A stretch of DNA of 64,000 nucleotides from Streptomyces actinomycinicus (GTDB lineage Bacteria; Actinomycetota; Actinomycetes; Streptomycetales; Streptomycetaceae): NCBI RefSeq assembly GCF_016741775.1, contig NZ_JAERRK010000010.1:124001-188000 (forward strand), written 5' to 3'. Below the pieces are notes generated by a model that worked only from the letters and a program-made list of their open reading frames with translations, had not been told where the DNA came from and made no database searches. The translations under genes and the position numbers were made by a program. Below are positions 53,668 to 62,478 of this stretch, piece by piece; position 1 is the stretch's first letter; every line of letters starts with the position of its first letter.

Positions 53668-54464
53668 CTCCGGCCGCGCATCATCGACATCAGCAGCCCG
53701 TGGGTGTCGGCGTCGGCGGCGACCACGAGCCCACGGCCCGCCTCACCTGTCGGGGCACCGTCGATGCCGGTGACGACGCAGCCGGCAGCCCGGCACAAAG
53801 CGATGCCGGCCGCGAAATGCACGCTCCCGGAGAGGTCGCCGCCATCGGTGACGTACGCGGCGCGTCTGCCGGCCGCCACCCAGGCCAGCGCCAGCGTCGT
53901 GGACACGACGCGCGGCCGGAAACGTTCCGCGAACTCGGGGTGGGCCAGCAGATCCACGGCCCGGAACCCGGGCGCACTCGGGAACGGCGGATCCAGGTTG
54001 ACGTCCACCAGGCGCGTGGCGGGCGAGGGCGCCAGCGGTGCGTCGTCGACGCCGTCGCGCCGCAGCCAGGCGGTCTCCCCGTCGGTGCAGAAGACCTCGC
54101 CGCTGAACGGGTCGGCCACGGCCGCGGCTCCGTCGCGCAGCGCGACGTTGACGGCCACCAGCATGTTGCCGACGGCGTAGTTCAGCGTGCCGCACAGGGG
54201 ATCCACCAACCACTGGCGTGCGGCGTCGGCGGCGCCCTGCCGCCCGCCTTCCTCGCCGAGCACCGCGTCATCGGGCCGTGCGGCACGGAGGACACGGAGG
54301 ATCGCCCGCTCGGCCTCCACATCGGCGGTGGTGGCGAAGTCCCCGGCACCCTTGTCGATGCGGTCCAGCCGCCGGCCGTACAGGGCGCGGACCACTTCCG
54401 CGCCGGCCCGCGCCCCGGCTGTCGCGACTGCGGCGTCGTCGGAACCCGCGTATGAGCTGATCAT
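53664..54464 (-). CDS. Inositol-monophosphatase-family protein with altered metal site
   Basis: A 266-residue member of the IMPase/FBPase-like superfamily. GEEGG (first metal-binding Glu) is kept, but the usual DPxDGT reads DPLCGT and the usual WDxAAG reads VHFAAG, so two Asp metal ligands are Cys and His. Such divergence is seen in an actinobacterial subgroup. Substrate and even catalysis are uncertain. ATG at 54,464 is used; a GTG at 54,473 is possible. It is convergent with the TetR gene (4-nt overlap). Confidence 0.85.
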   Translation of the reverse strand: MISSYAGSDDAAVATAGARAGAEVVRALYGRRLDRIDKGAGDFATTADVEAERAILRVLRAARPDDAVLGEEGGRQGAADAARQWLVDPLCGTLNYAVGNMLVAVNVALRDGAAAVADPFSGEVFCTDGETAWLRRDGVDDAPLAPSPATRLVDVNLDPPFPSAPGFRAVDLLAHPEFAERFRPRVVSTTLALAWVAAGRRAAYVTDGGDLSGSVHFAAGIALCRAAGCVVTGIDGAPTGEAGRGLVVAADADTHGLLMSMMRGRS

Positions 54465-54592
54465 GCTGGGCACACTATCGAGGCAGCTGCAAGGCGGAGG
54501 AAGGCGTCGACGCGGAGCGTCGACAACCGACGACAACGCCGCAGATGTGCGTGCCAGACCCCGCGACCCCGGCAGGATCCGAAAGAGAGGCC

Positions 54593-55486
54593 CTAGGAGC
54601 CCTCGGCCTCCTCTCCCGTCCCGTCCGGCTCGTCGTGCTGGTGGGACGGCGTCCAGTGGTGTTCGGTGAACCAGCGGCCGAACAGGGCACCGCCGTAGAT
54701 GACGAAGCCGACGCCGATGAGCCAGGACTCGACGACGAGCACGGTGCCGACGGCCCCGTAGCTCAGGGCGTTGGTGACGATGAGCGGGGTGAAGACGAGG
54801 TAGGAGAAGGCCCGCAGACCGGCCAGGCCGATGACCGTGGCCAGCGCGCCCGGCAGCAGCGAGCGCCAGTGGACCTGGCCGCCCAGCAGGAAGCGCTGCC
54901 CCCACCAGAAGAAGAGCACGCCGCTCAGCGCGGACAGCGCGATCCGCTGGTCGCCGTGGAGTGCCGTCTTGGTGGCCACCTCCTGGTAGAGGTACGCGGT
55001 CAGTACCACCAGCCAGGTCGCCTGCCGCCAGACCCGGTGCCAGGGCCCCGACGCGAGGCCCCAGATCCTTTCGTAGGCGTTCTGCACGCTGCCGCCGAAG
55101 GCCACGCCGAAGACGGCGAGCAGCACGCCGCTCCAGACGCTGGTGGTGCCGATGACATTGCGCGGCGGGCTGATGACGTCGGTGATGACATGCGCGGACC
55201 GGCCCGACAGCCCCATGCCGTCGGTGAGCCAGGAGGCGAAGCCGCCCCGCACCAGGGGGTCGGCCGCGGCGACCACGATCAGCAGCGGCGCCAGCGTCAC
55301 CAGTGCCAGGGTGGCGAACCCCATGGCCCGGTGCATCAGCTCCAGCTCCCGTCCGTGCTCGAACAGGGCCTGGACCCGCAGCCACCGCCAAGCCCGGTGC
55401 AGGCCGCGCCGCAACCACCCCACGGCTCCTCCCGTGCTCGCCGCCCACCCGCTCTCGTGTGCCGTTGCATCCAGCCTGGCACGCAC
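54593..55486 (-). CDS. YihY/BrkB-family membrane protein
   Basis: A protein of about 297 residues with six predicted membrane helices and the family pattern (LMHRAMGFATLALVTLAPLLIVVAAAD, FGVAFGGSVQNAYERIWGL, a C-terminal WFTEHHW). Proteins of this family were once called ribonuclease BN by mistake; their role is unknown, and transport or cell-envelope functions are suspected. The start at GTG 55,486 is chosen from the extent of similarity and has a poor ribosome site, so it is uncertain. The product ends in a charged tail rich in His, Asp and Glu. Confidence 0.85.
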   Translation of the reverse strand: MRARLDATAHESGWAASTGGAVGWLRRGLHRAWRWLRVQALFEHGRELELMHRAMGFATLALVTLAPLLIVVAAADPLVRGGFASWLTDGMGLSGRSAHVITDVISPPRNVIGTTSVWSGVLLAVFGVAFGGSVQNAYERIWGLASGPWHRVWRQATWLVVLTAYLYQEVATKTALHGDQRIALSALSGVLFFWWGQRFLLGGQVHWRSLLPGALATVIGLAGLRAFSYLVFTPLIVTNALSYGAVGTVLVVESWLIGVGFVIYGGALFGRWFTEHHWTPSHQHDEPDGTGEEAEGS

Positions 55487-55579
55487 CGGGCAACTCGCAG
55501 CCGGAGGACGGGCGGCGGCGGGGTGCCCTGGTGCACACGGGTGACGGTCCGGTCCGGCCGGCAGGACAGCGCCGTCCGG

Positions 55580-55665
55580 CCGGCCCACCGGCCACCGTCG
55601 CGGCACCGGCCGGCTCACGGGCCACCGCCGCGGCACCGGCCGGCGCGTCCCGCCGCCCCAGGGGC
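55580..55665. repeat. Two-copy 36-bp GC-rich repeat in the gap between divergent genes
   Basis: CCGGCCACCGTCGCGGCA and its near copy CGGGCCACCGCCGCGGCA, each followed by CCGGCCGG, repeat with a period of about 36 bp in the 270-nt gap between the BrkB-like gene and the glycosyltransferase gene. No function is apparent. Confidence 0.4.
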
Positions 55666-55756
55666 ACCGGCCGGCCCGGTGACCGCCCGTTCGCCGCGCA
55701 CGACACGGCCGGCGGCTCCGCCGTTTGCGTACCGCGCCGGCGGAGAATCGGAATCC

Positions 55757-56866
55757 GTGCGCACCACCGAGGACGAGGCGCCGGGCGGCCGGCGACGGAC
55801 GCTGATCGTGAGCGCGAGCATGGGGGCCGGTCATGACACCGTGGCCGCCGAACTCGCGCGGCGGGCCACGGCACAGGGCCACGAGGCCCATGTCGTGGAC
55901 GTCCTGCGGCTGCTGCCGTACGGCCTGGGCACGGGGCTGCGCCGCGGATACCAGGCGTCGGTACGGCACGTGCCCTGGGCGTACGCCGGACTGTACGGCG
56001 CGTTCCTGCGCCAGGGCACCGGCCCGCGCCCGAGCGGTGTCCCCCTGGCCCGGCTCGCCGGGGACCGGCTGGCGGGCCTCGTGGACGAGCTGGGCGCCGA
56101 CGTGGTGGTGTCCGTCTTCCATCTGGCCGCGCAGCTGACCGGACACCTTCGGGCCCGGGGCGGGCTGCGGGTACCGAGCGCCGTCTTCCTGCTGGACTTC
56201 GCGGTGCACCGGCAGTGGCTGCATCCGGGCAACGACCGCTACCTGTGCCTCACGGACGCCGCGTCCGCCGAGGTGCGCCGGGCCGTGCCGGCACCCGTGG
56301 TGACGGCCGGACCGGTGGTCGCGCCCGCCTTCCGCGCGCCGGTCCCCGGGGCGGACCGCTGGCGGGAGCGCTTCGCCCGGCGGGCCCCCGGCCGGCCGCC
56401 GGTGCTGCTGTCCGCGGGCGCGTGGGGAGCGGCCTCCCGCCCCCTCGCCACCGCGCGGCTGCTGGCGGGGGCCGGCTGGCTGCCGGTGGTGGGGTGCGGC
56501 CGTAACGAGCGGCTCCTGGCACGGGTGTCCCGGGAGCCCGCGCTGGCCGCGCTGGGCTGGGTGGACGACATGCCGGGCCTGCTGTCCGCCTGTCACGCCC
56601 TGGTGGACAACGCCGCCGGGCAGACCGCCGTGCAGGCGCTCGCCGTGGGAGTGCCGGTGATCGGCTACCGCCCGCTGCCCGGCCACGGCGCGGACGGCGT
56701 GCGCCGGATGGCCGCCCTCGGCCTGTCGGAGCCGGCCGGGGACGGCACCGAGCTGCTGGCCGCTCTCGGCCGGCTGGCGAAGGGCAGCCGGGAACGCGCG
56801 GACCGGGTGGCCCGCGGCCACGCGCTGTTCCGAGGCGACGCGATGGAGTACCTGAACGACCTGTGA
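55757..56866 (+). CDS. MGDG-synthase-like (GT28-type) glycosyltransferase
   Basis: A 369-residue cytoplasmic or membrane-peripheral GT-B enzyme. The N-terminal half begins with the MGDG-synthase pattern SASMGAGHDTVAAELARRA. The C-terminal half has the nucleotide-sugar region (WVDDMPGLLSACHALVDNAAG, then QTAVQALAVGVPVIGYRPLPGHG) similar to UDP-GlcNAc or UDP-hexose transferases such as MurG. A lipid acceptor is likely. GTG at 55,757 follows CGGAGA. The gene is convergent with the polysaccharide deacetylase operon, which suggests a role in envelope glycans or glycolipids, though this link is only by position. Confidence 0.85.
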   Translation: MRTTEDEAPGGRRRTLIVSASMGAGHDTVAAELARRATAQGHEAHVVDVLRLLPYGLGTGLRRGYQASVRHVPWAYAGLYGAFLRQGTGPRPSGVPLARLAGDRLAGLVDELGADVVVSVFHLAAQLTGHLRARGGLRVPSAVFLLDFAVHRQWLHPGNDRYLCLTDAASAEVRRAVPAPVVTAGPVVAPAFRAPVPGADRWRERFARRAPGRPPVLLSAGAWGAASRPLATARLLAGAGWLPVVGCGRNERLLARVSREPALAALGWVDDMPGLLSACHALVDNAAGQTAVQALAVGVPVIGYRPLPGHGADGVRRMAALGLSEPAGDGTELLAALGRLAKGSRERADRVARGHALFRGDAMEYLNDL

Positions 56867-57060
56867 ACCGGCTCGGGCACCCGAAGGGCCTGCAAGTGGG
56901 CGCGACTGCCTGCGGGGAGGGGACCGGGCGACCGGATCGGCTGCCCACCGAGCGAACCGTCCGAGCACCCGAACGGGCTGCGAGCCGCACGGAGTGCCCG
57001 GAGGGCCTCGTACCGGCCCGGGTGTACCGACGGGCCGTGGCCGGGCCGGTGTCCGCTGCT

Positions 57061-57840
57061 CTATCCGGCGGGTTCCCCCGTCGGTACGGCGGTTCGTTCC
57101 GGGGTCGGTGCCGGTCCGTGCTCGCACAGGGGGCCCACCGCCAGGCCCGCCTCCCGGCAGCCCTCGACGACGGCCGGGAGCGCGCCCAGGGCGGCGTGCC
57201 AGCAGCCCCGGGCGGAGTGGCGGTCGGAGTCGTGCAGCAGGACGGTGCCGCCGCCGCGGAGGTCGGCCGCGACGCGGGCCCGCACCGACGCCGGGGTGGC
57301 GGTGGCCGTCCAGTCCTCGCCCCACGCGGACCACAGCACCGTCCGCAGCCCCGCACGCCGGGCGGCGCGCCAGCGTCCGGAGGTGAGGATGCCGTACGGC
57401 GGCCGGTACCACAGCGGGCGCCGGCCGGTGACGTCCTGCACCGCGGCCACGGCACGGGCGATCTCCCCGGCGTCCCGGGCGAACGAGGGGATCCACGGGC
57501 GGTTGTGGGTCCAGCCGTGCACCCCCAGTTCGTGCCCGCGCCGCACCGTTTCCACGGCCACGGCCGGATGGCGCACCAGGTGCTCGCCGAGCACGAAGAA
57601 GGTGGCCCGCACCCCGAGCCCGTCCAGCGCGTCGAGGAAGCGCGGGGTGGACACCGGGTCCGGTCCGTCGTCGAAGGTGAGCGCGATGTGCCGGCGGTGG
57701 CCGGTGCCCGCGAGGCCCGGGAACAGCAGCAGCCGTACGCCCGGGAGCCAGGTCGCGGCCGGGCCGATGTGCGCCGCGGCGACGCCGGCCGGCAGCAGGG
57801 CGGCCGCCGTCCACCAGGAACGGCCGGGCACGGGGGACAT
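57061..57840 (-). CDS. Polysaccharide deacetylase (NodB domain)
   Basis: A 259-residue carbohydrate esterase family 4 protein. Conserved motifs are TFDDGPDP (catalytic Asp and metal-binding Asp), HGWTHN (metal-binding His pair), RPPYG and LLHDSD. The N-terminus has a hydrophobic stretch (WWTAAALLPAGVAAA) suggesting a signal anchor. It should remove N-acetyl groups from a cell-wall or exported glycan. It is the last gene of a three-gene minus-strand operon with the SDR and EamA genes (28-nt gap). Confidence 0.9.
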   Translation of the reverse strand: MSPVPGRSWWTAAALLPAGVAAAHIGPAATWLPGVRLLLFPGLAGTGHRRHIALTFDDGPDPVSTPRFLDALDGLGVRATFFVLGEHLVRHPAVAVETVRRGHELGVHGWTHNRPWIPSFARDAGEIARAVAAVQDVTGRRPLWYRPPYGILTSGRWRAARRAGLRTVLWSAWGEDWTATATPASVRARVAADLRGGGTVLLHDSDRHSARGCWHAALGALPAVVEGCREAGLAVGPLCEHGPAPTPERTAVPTGEPAG

Positions 57841-57868
57841 CGGCGACCTACCTCCTCGGCGCAGCGGG

Positions 57869-58795
57869 TCAGGGACCGCGGGGCGGGCCCGGCCGGTCCC
57901 CGTCGTGGTCCGGCGGGTGGTCCGACGCGGACGTGTCCCACTCTCCGGCGGCGGCCTGCGCGCGGGCCAGGCCGATGCTGCCCCCGCCGATCAGGGCGGC
58001 GCCGGCCGCCTCGGGTATCAGGCGCAGCCCGAGGTGGATCGTCTCGGCGAACAGGACCCAGCCGAGCACGACGCTGGTGAGGGCGTCGCCGAGGGTGAGG
58101 GTGGGCTGTGAGGCCGTCAGCGAACCGGCCGCGAAGGCCCCCTGGAGCAGCAGGAAGGCGATGAGCCCGGCGCCGCCGGTGGCGTACAGGGCCCAGTGCC
58201 CGAACATCGCCCCCGGGCCGTCCGGGAGCCGGCCCACGGCCTCCTTGAGGAGTGCCGCGGTGGTGGCGAAGGACACCGCGGAGGCGAGGCCGAGCAGGGC
58301 CGCCCTGGGCGCGCCCCGCACCGGGCGGGAGGCCGCCAGCAGCAGGACGACGGCGCCGAGCGCCCCGCCGCCGCCGAGCAGCCAGGCCCGGGGCGGTGCG
58401 GACGGCCGGCCGGCGGACGGCGCGGCCGCCAGCAGGAACAGCGCCAGGCCGACGGCGAGGGCGAGGAACGCCAGCCAGGTCCGGCGGTCCGGCCGGCGCC
58501 GGAAGACGACGCTGCCGACGGCCAGGGTGAAGAGCAGTTCGGCGGCGAGCAGCGGCTGGACGAGGGACAGGCTGCCCACGGCCAGCGCCCCGGCCTGCAG
58601 GAGGCTGGACAGTGCCAGCAGCCCGGCGCCCGCGAGCCAGTACGGGCGCCGCAGCAGATGCCCGAACCTGCGTACGGCGGACCCCGCCCCGGTGCCCTCC
58701 TCCGGCTCCTGCACGGCGGCCCGGCGCTGCAACACGGAGGCCGAGGCGTTGGACAGGGCCGCGAGCAGGGCGAGGAGCACCGTGAGGGCGATCAC
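57869..58795 (-). CDS. EamA/DMT-superfamily transporter
   Basis: A 308-residue membrane protein with about ten helices and an internal duplication typical of drug/metabolite transporters, starting LTVLLALLAALSNASASVLQRRAA. The C-terminal 40 residues are hydrophilic (Asp, Pro, His rich). GTG at 58,795 lies 6 nt after the SDR stop, so it is coupled. The substrate is unknown. Its place between an oxidoreductase and a deacetylase gives no firm clue. Confidence 0.88.
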   Translation of the reverse strand: MIALTVLLALLAALSNASASVLQRRAAVQEPEEGTGAGSAVRRFGHLLRRPYWLAGAGLLALSSLLQAGALAVGSLSLVQPLLAAELLFTLAVGSVVFRRRPDRRTWLAFLALAVGLALFLLAAAPSAGRPSAPPRAWLLGGGGALGAVVLLLAASRPVRGAPRAALLGLASAVSFATTAALLKEAVGRLPDGPGAMFGHWALYATGGAGLIAFLLLQGAFAAGSLTASQPTLTLGDALTSVVLGWVLFAETIHLGLRLIPEAAGAALIGGGSIGLARAQAAAGEWDTSASDHPPDHDGDRPGPPRGP

Positions 58796-58801
58796 GGCGG
58801 C

Positions 58802-59656
58802 TCATCCGTAGCGGGCGGCGAGCCGCCGGTAGAGCCCGGGCGCGGCGCCCCGTACCCGGGCGGGCAGGCGCAGCCAGCCGGGGACGTACACCTCGTCCCG
58901 GTCCTGCAGCACGGCGGTCCAGACGGCGTCCGCCACGCGTTCCGGCGGCACCGGCCGCGGCCAGGAGCGGGTGTAGGGGGTGCCGCGCCGGTCGAAGAAG
59001 GGCGTGGCGACCACACCCGGGATCACATGGCTGACCCCCACGCCGGTCGAGCGCAGTTCGTACCGCAGGGCGTCGGCGAAGGTGGCCAGGGCCGCCTTGG
59101 CGGCGGAGTAGACGGCCTCGCCGCGGACGGCCACGCTGCCGGCGAGGGAGCCGATGAGGACGATGCGTCCGTTTCCGGCCTCGACCATGTGGGGCAGCAC
59201 GGTGCGCACCAGGTGCACGGTGGCCAGCAGGTCGACGCCGACGACCTCGTCGATGCGGGCGGGGGGCATACGGGTGAAGTCGCCGGCCCAGCCCACGCCG
59301 GCGTCCGCCACCAGGAGGTCCAGCCGGCCGAGGTGGTCCAGGGCGAGGCCGGTGAGCGTGCGCCCGGCGCCGGGCCGGGTCAGGTCCAGCGGGAGCGCCA
59401 CCGCACGGGCCTGGGCGGCCACCTGCTCCAGCCGGGTGACGTCACGTCCGTTCAGCGCGAGCCGCCAGCCGTCCTCGGCGGCGAGCCGGCGGGCCACGGC
59501 GGCGCCGATGCCGGAAGAGGCTCCGGTCACCAGGGCGGTGCCGCCCCGGCCGGGGCGTCCCGGGGCGGGCCGGGTGGCGGTGCCCTTCCCGGGCAGGGAG
59601 GTCACGGCCGGCCCGGTGCGGTCCGAGGGTCCTGCGGGGGGCGGGGCGTGGGACAT
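58802..59656 (-). CDS. Short-chain dehydrogenase/reductase
   Basis: A 284-residue NAD(P)-dependent oxidoreductase. The nucleotide-binding motif is TGASSGIG, the NNAG-equivalent reads VADAGVG, and the active site is Ser in the GSLAGS stretch with YSAAK. An N-terminal extension of about 35 residues precedes the Rossmann fold, and the C-terminal end resembles SDRs acting on lipid-like substrates. ATG at 59,656 follows GAGG at 7 nt. It is the first gene of the operon with the EamA transporter. Confidence 0.92.
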   Translation of the reverse strand: MSHAPPPAGPSDRTGPAVTSLPGKGTATRPAPGRPGRGGTALVTGASSGIGAAVARRLAAEDGWRLALNGRDVTRLEQVAAQARAVALPLDLTRPGAGRTLTGLALDHLGRLDLLVADAGVGWAGDFTRMPPARIDEVVGVDLLATVHLVRTVLPHMVEAGNGRIVLIGSLAGSVAVRGEAVYSAAKAALATFADALRYELRSTGVGVSHVIPGVVATPFFDRRGTPYTRSWPRPVPPERVADAVWTAVLQDRDEVYVPGWLRLPARVRGAAPGLYRRLAARYG

Positions 59657-59779
59657 GTGACGACCTCACTGCGACGGTGTGCACGGGCTCGCGGACTCCG
59701 GGGGCCGAACTCTCGCGGTGTATCCAGGGCGCCACACACTGAAACACCGCGCACGGCGGAGCGGCCTCCGCGCCCGCGG

Positions 59780-60307
59780 TCAGTCCAGGCCCGGCACGGG
59801 AGCGCCCGAGGGCACGCCGGCGCCGATGTAGGCGTCGTAGAACTCCCTCCAGGGGGCGCCCGCCCCCGCGTGCGGTCCGCCGGGGCGCTCGCCGCGCGCC
59901 CGGGCGTCCAGCGCAGCGAGGCACACCTCCCAGCCGGCGCCGTTGCGGGCGGCGGTGTCGGTGCCGGCGAGGACGTTGGTGAGGGTGAACCGGGTGCGGC
60001 CCTCGCCGACGGCCTCCAGTTCGAAGTGGAGTTCGTCGTCGCCCCAGGTGAAGGAGAGGTGCCGGGGCGGGTCGACGGAGAGGACGCGGCCGGTGGACTC
60101 GGGCATGTTCGGGTCGCCGGTGAAACGGATGGTGCCGCCGGGGCGCAGGTCCGCCTCCGCGCGGGAGGGGAACCAGGCGGCGAGTTCTCCGGGGTCGGTG
60201 ACGAAGTGCCAGACGCGGTCGACCGGGTGGTCGTAGATGCGGCTGAAGCGGACGGCGTGGCGGCCGTCGTCGAGGGTCAGATACGTGCCGGTGAGGTCGA
60301 CGGACAT
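59780..60307 (-). CDS. SRPBCC/AHSA1-type protein
   Basis: A 175-residue START-like fold protein of the AHSA1 group (RIYDHPVDRVWHFVTDPGELAAWF, then FTGDPNMPESTGRVL and LSFTWGDDELHFEL). The fold binds a hydrophobic ligand in a deep pocket. ATG at 60,307 follows AAGGAC. It lies 29 nt after an ArsR regulator in the same operon, a common pairing in which the regulator controls the SRPBCC gene. The ligand is unknown. Confidence 0.9.
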   Translation of the reverse strand: MSVDLTGTYLTLDDGRHAVRFSRIYDHPVDRVWHFVTDPGELAAWFPSRAEADLRPGGTIRFTGDPNMPESTGRVLSVDPPRHLSFTWGDDELHFELEAVGEGRTRFTLTNVLAGTDTAARNGAGWEVCLAALDARARGERPGGPHAGAGAPWREFYDAYIGAGVPSGAPVPGLD

Positions 60308-60336
60308 GGTGCGGGGGTCCTTCGCGACGGGGGGTC

Positions 60337-60657
60337 TCAGGTGTCGTCCGACGTCTCGTCGAGGCGGCGGCCCAGAGCGTCCAGGCTGCTGTTCCACAGC
60401 CTGCGGTAGGGCTCCAGCCATGCGTCGAGCGCGGCGATCGGCGCCGGGTCGAGGGCGTGGACGCGGCGCTGGGCGTCCTGTCTCACCCTGACGAGGCCGG
60501 CCTCGCGCAGCACCTTGAGGTGCTTGGAGGCGCTCGGCTGGCTCAGCCCGCAGTGCTCGGCGATCTCCCCGACCGGCCGGGGACGCTCCAGCAGGAGCGT
60601 GACGATGGCCCGCCGGTGCGGATCGGCGAGGGCGGTCCAGAGCGCGGCGTCGGACAT
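60337..60657 (-). CDS. ArsR-family regulator
   Basis: A 106-residue winged-helix repressor (WTALADPHRRAIVTLLLERP, VGEIAEHCGLSQPSASKHL). It lacks the ELCV(C)DL metal-binding cysteines, with a single Cys in the HTH, so it is not a classical metal sensor; it belongs to the SRPBCC-linked subgroup. ATG at 60,657 has GAGG only 1 nt away, so the transcript may be leaderless. Upstream, TTGACT and CATATT 18 nt apart (complement of about 60,663-60,692) form a promoter candidate with GGCATAT direct repeats that may be its operator. Confidence 0.92.
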   Translation of the reverse strand: MSDAALWTALADPHRRAIVTLLLERPRPVGEIAEHCGLSQPSASKHLKVLREAGLVRVRQDAQRRVHALDPAPIAALDAWLEPYRRLWNSSLDALGRRLDETSDDT

Positions 60658-60715
60658 GCCTCAATATGCCTCACCAGTTATATGCCAGTCAAGGAATGCA
60701 GACGCGGCAAGTAAA

Positions 60716-60731
60716 GAAACGTTGCCGTTTC
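60716..60731. promoter_or_regulatory. Inverted repeat GAAACG-TTGC-CGTTTC
   Basis: A perfect 6-bp inverted repeat that overlaps the -35 element of the MFS promoter candidate. It shares the GAAAC/GTTTC core with the operator 40 nt further on, so both may bind the same TetR-type regulator. Confidence 0.45.
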
Positions 60732-60750
60732 GCTCCGACTGACCTAGGCT
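60722..60750 (+). promoter_or_regulatory. Promoter candidate for the MFS exporter
   Basis: TTGCCG (60,722-60,727) and TAGGCT (60,745-60,750) are separated by 17 nt. The transcript would begin about 60,757, at the edge of a perfect inverted repeat and about 85 nt before the start codon. Confidence 0.5.
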
Positions 60751-60758
60751 CCATGTGT

Positions 60759-60773
60759 ACGAAACAGTTTCGT
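60759..60773. promoter_or_regulatory. Operator ACGAAAC-A-GTTTCGT
   Basis: A perfect 7-bp inverted repeat with a single central base, placed at the expected transcription start of the MFS gene. The sequence is of the kind bound by TetR-type repressors of drug exporters. The regulator gene is not adjacent. Confidence 0.6.
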
Positions 60774-60841
60774 TTACGGACTGTGTGCCTTGCCGTACGC
60801 GAACGACACCCCCCTGAACGACTTGCCTGGAGTGGTTCCGC

Positions 60842-62347
60842 ATGCCCCAGAAGACCCTGGCCGAGGGCTCCCGCGCCGAGGCGGCCGCGACAGGACACGG
60901 CGCGGCCTCGCCCAAGCGGTGGTGGATCCTCGCGGTCGTCGCCGTCGCCCAGCTGATGGTGGTCCTCGACGCCACGATCGTGAACATCGCCCTGCCGTCC
61001 GCCCAGACCGACCTCGGCTTCTCCGACGGCAACCGGCAGTGGATCGTCACCGCCTACGCACTGGCCTTCGCCTCCCTGCTGCTGCTCGGCGGCCGGATCG
61101 CCGACCTGTTCGGCCGCAAGCCCGCCTTCCTCGTCGGCGTCGTCGGGTTCGCCGCGGCCTCCGCGCTCGGCGGCGCCGCGAACGGCTTCACCATGCTGGT
61201 CGCCGCCCGCGCCCTGCAGGGCGCCTTCGGCGCGCTCCTGGCACCTGCCGCGCTGTCGCTGCTCAACACCACCTTCACCGACGCCCGGGAGCGGGCCCGC
61301 GCGTTCAGCGTGTACGGCGCGATCGCCGGCGCCGGCGGTGCCGTCGGCCTGCTGCTCGGCGGTGTGCTGACCGACGCGCTCGACTGGCGGTGGACCCTGT
61401 ACGTGAACGTGGCCATCGCCGTCGTCGCCTTCGCGGGCGGCTGGCTCCTGCTGGGCAACCACCGCGACGCGGCGAACGCCAAGCTCGACGTGCCCGGCAC
61501 GATTCTGGTCGCGGCCGGCCTCTTCTCCCTGGTCTACGGCTTCTCGAACGCCGAGGCCCACGACTGGGACTCCCCGCTGACCTGGGGCTTCCTGACCGTG
61601 GGCGGGCTGCTGCTGGTGGCCTTCGCCTGGTGGCAGACCAGGGCCCCGCACCCACTGCTGCCCCTGCGCATCCTGCTCGACCGCAACCGCGCCGCCTCCT
61701 TCCTCGCGGTGCTCATCACCGGCGCCGGCATGTTCGGCGTGTTCCTCTTCCTGACCTACTACCTCCAGCTGAACCTCGGCTTCAGCCCGACCAGGACCGG
61801 CGTGGCTTTCCTGCCGATGGTCGGCGCGCTGATGGTGACCGCGCAGGCCGGCACCACGATGCTGCTGCCGCGGATCGGTCCGAAGGCCGTCATCCCGCTG
61901 GGCTTCGCGATCGCCACGGCCGGCATGGCCTGGCTGACCGGCATCGGGGCCGGCTCGGACTACGTCAGCGCGGTGCTGCCGCAGCTGATCGTGATCGGTG
62001 TGGGTCTCGGCCTGGTCATGCCACCCGCCATGCAGCTGGCCACCGGCGGGGTCGCCGCCGAGGACGCGGGCGTGGCCTCCGCGACCGTCAACGCCATGCA
62101 GCAGGTGGGCGGGTCGATCGGCACGGCCCTGCTGAACACGCTGGCGGCGAGCGCCGCCACCGACTACCTCGCCGGCCGGGACGCCACGAGCCCGCCGGTG
62201 CGGGCTCAGGCCACGATCGAGAGCTACACCACCGCCTTCTGGTGGTCGGCGGTGTTCTTCGCCGCCGGCACCGTGATCACCTTCCTCCTGTACCGCCGCG
62301 GGGTGCCGCAGCAGAACGCGGACGCCGCACCGGTCGTCCACATGTGA
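60842..62347 (+). CDS. DHA2-family MFS exporter (14 helices)
   Basis: A 501-residue drug:H+ antiporter of the DHA2 group. Motif D1 LDATIVNIALPSAQ and motif A GGRIADLFGRKP are intact, followed by antiporter motif C around GAIAGAGGAVGLLLGG. Fourteen membrane helices are expected. ATG at 60,842 follows GGAG. The gene stands alone with its own promoter and operators, and ends at a strong hairpin, which fits an inducible multidrug or antibiotic efflux pump. The substrate is unknown. Confidence 0.93.
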   Translation: MPQKTLAEGSRAEAAATGHGAASPKRWWILAVVAVAQLMVVLDATIVNIALPSAQTDLGFSDGNRQWIVTAYALAFASLLLLGGRIADLFGRKPAFLVGVVGFAAASALGGAANGFTMLVAARALQGAFGALLAPAALSLLNTTFTDARERARAFSVYGAIAGAGGAVGLLLGGVLTDALDWRWTLYVNVAIAVVAFAGGWLLLGNHRDAANAKLDVPGTILVAAGLFSLVYGFSNAEAHDWDSPLTWGFLTVGGLLLVAFAWWQTRAPHPLLPLRILLDRNRAASFLAVLITGAGMFGVFLFLTYYLQLNLGFSPTRTGVAFLPMVGALMVTAQAGTTMLLPRIGPKAVIPLGFAIATAGMAWLTGIGAGSDYVSAVLPQLIVIGVGLGLVMPPAMQLATGGVAAEDAGVASATVNAMQQVGGSIGTALLNTLAASAATDYLAGRDATSPPVRAQATIESYTTAFWWSAVFFAAGTVITFLLYRRGVPQQNADAAPVVHM

Positions 62348-62368
62348 GGGCCGTCGCAGACCCGGGGG

Positions 62369-62394
62369 GCCGCCGTCAGCAGGGAGACGGCGGC
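62369..62394 (+). terminator. Hairpin after the MFS gene
   Basis: GCCGCCGTC and GACGGCGGC form a perfect 9-bp stem with an 8-nt loop, 21 nt after the stop. Confidence 0.7.
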
Positions 62395-62478
62395 TCCTCG
62401 GGCTGTCCGGACGACGCTTGGGACGGCGCCGCCGGGTAACTCGCACAGGAGATCACCGCGCCGACGGAAGGAGACGCC

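Noticed and set aside
54545..55756. Upstream extension of the glycosyltransferase frame
   Set aside because: The frame is open further upstream, but that part is antisense to the BrkB-like gene and has no conserved sequence. GTG 55,757 lies right before the conserved MGAGH region.
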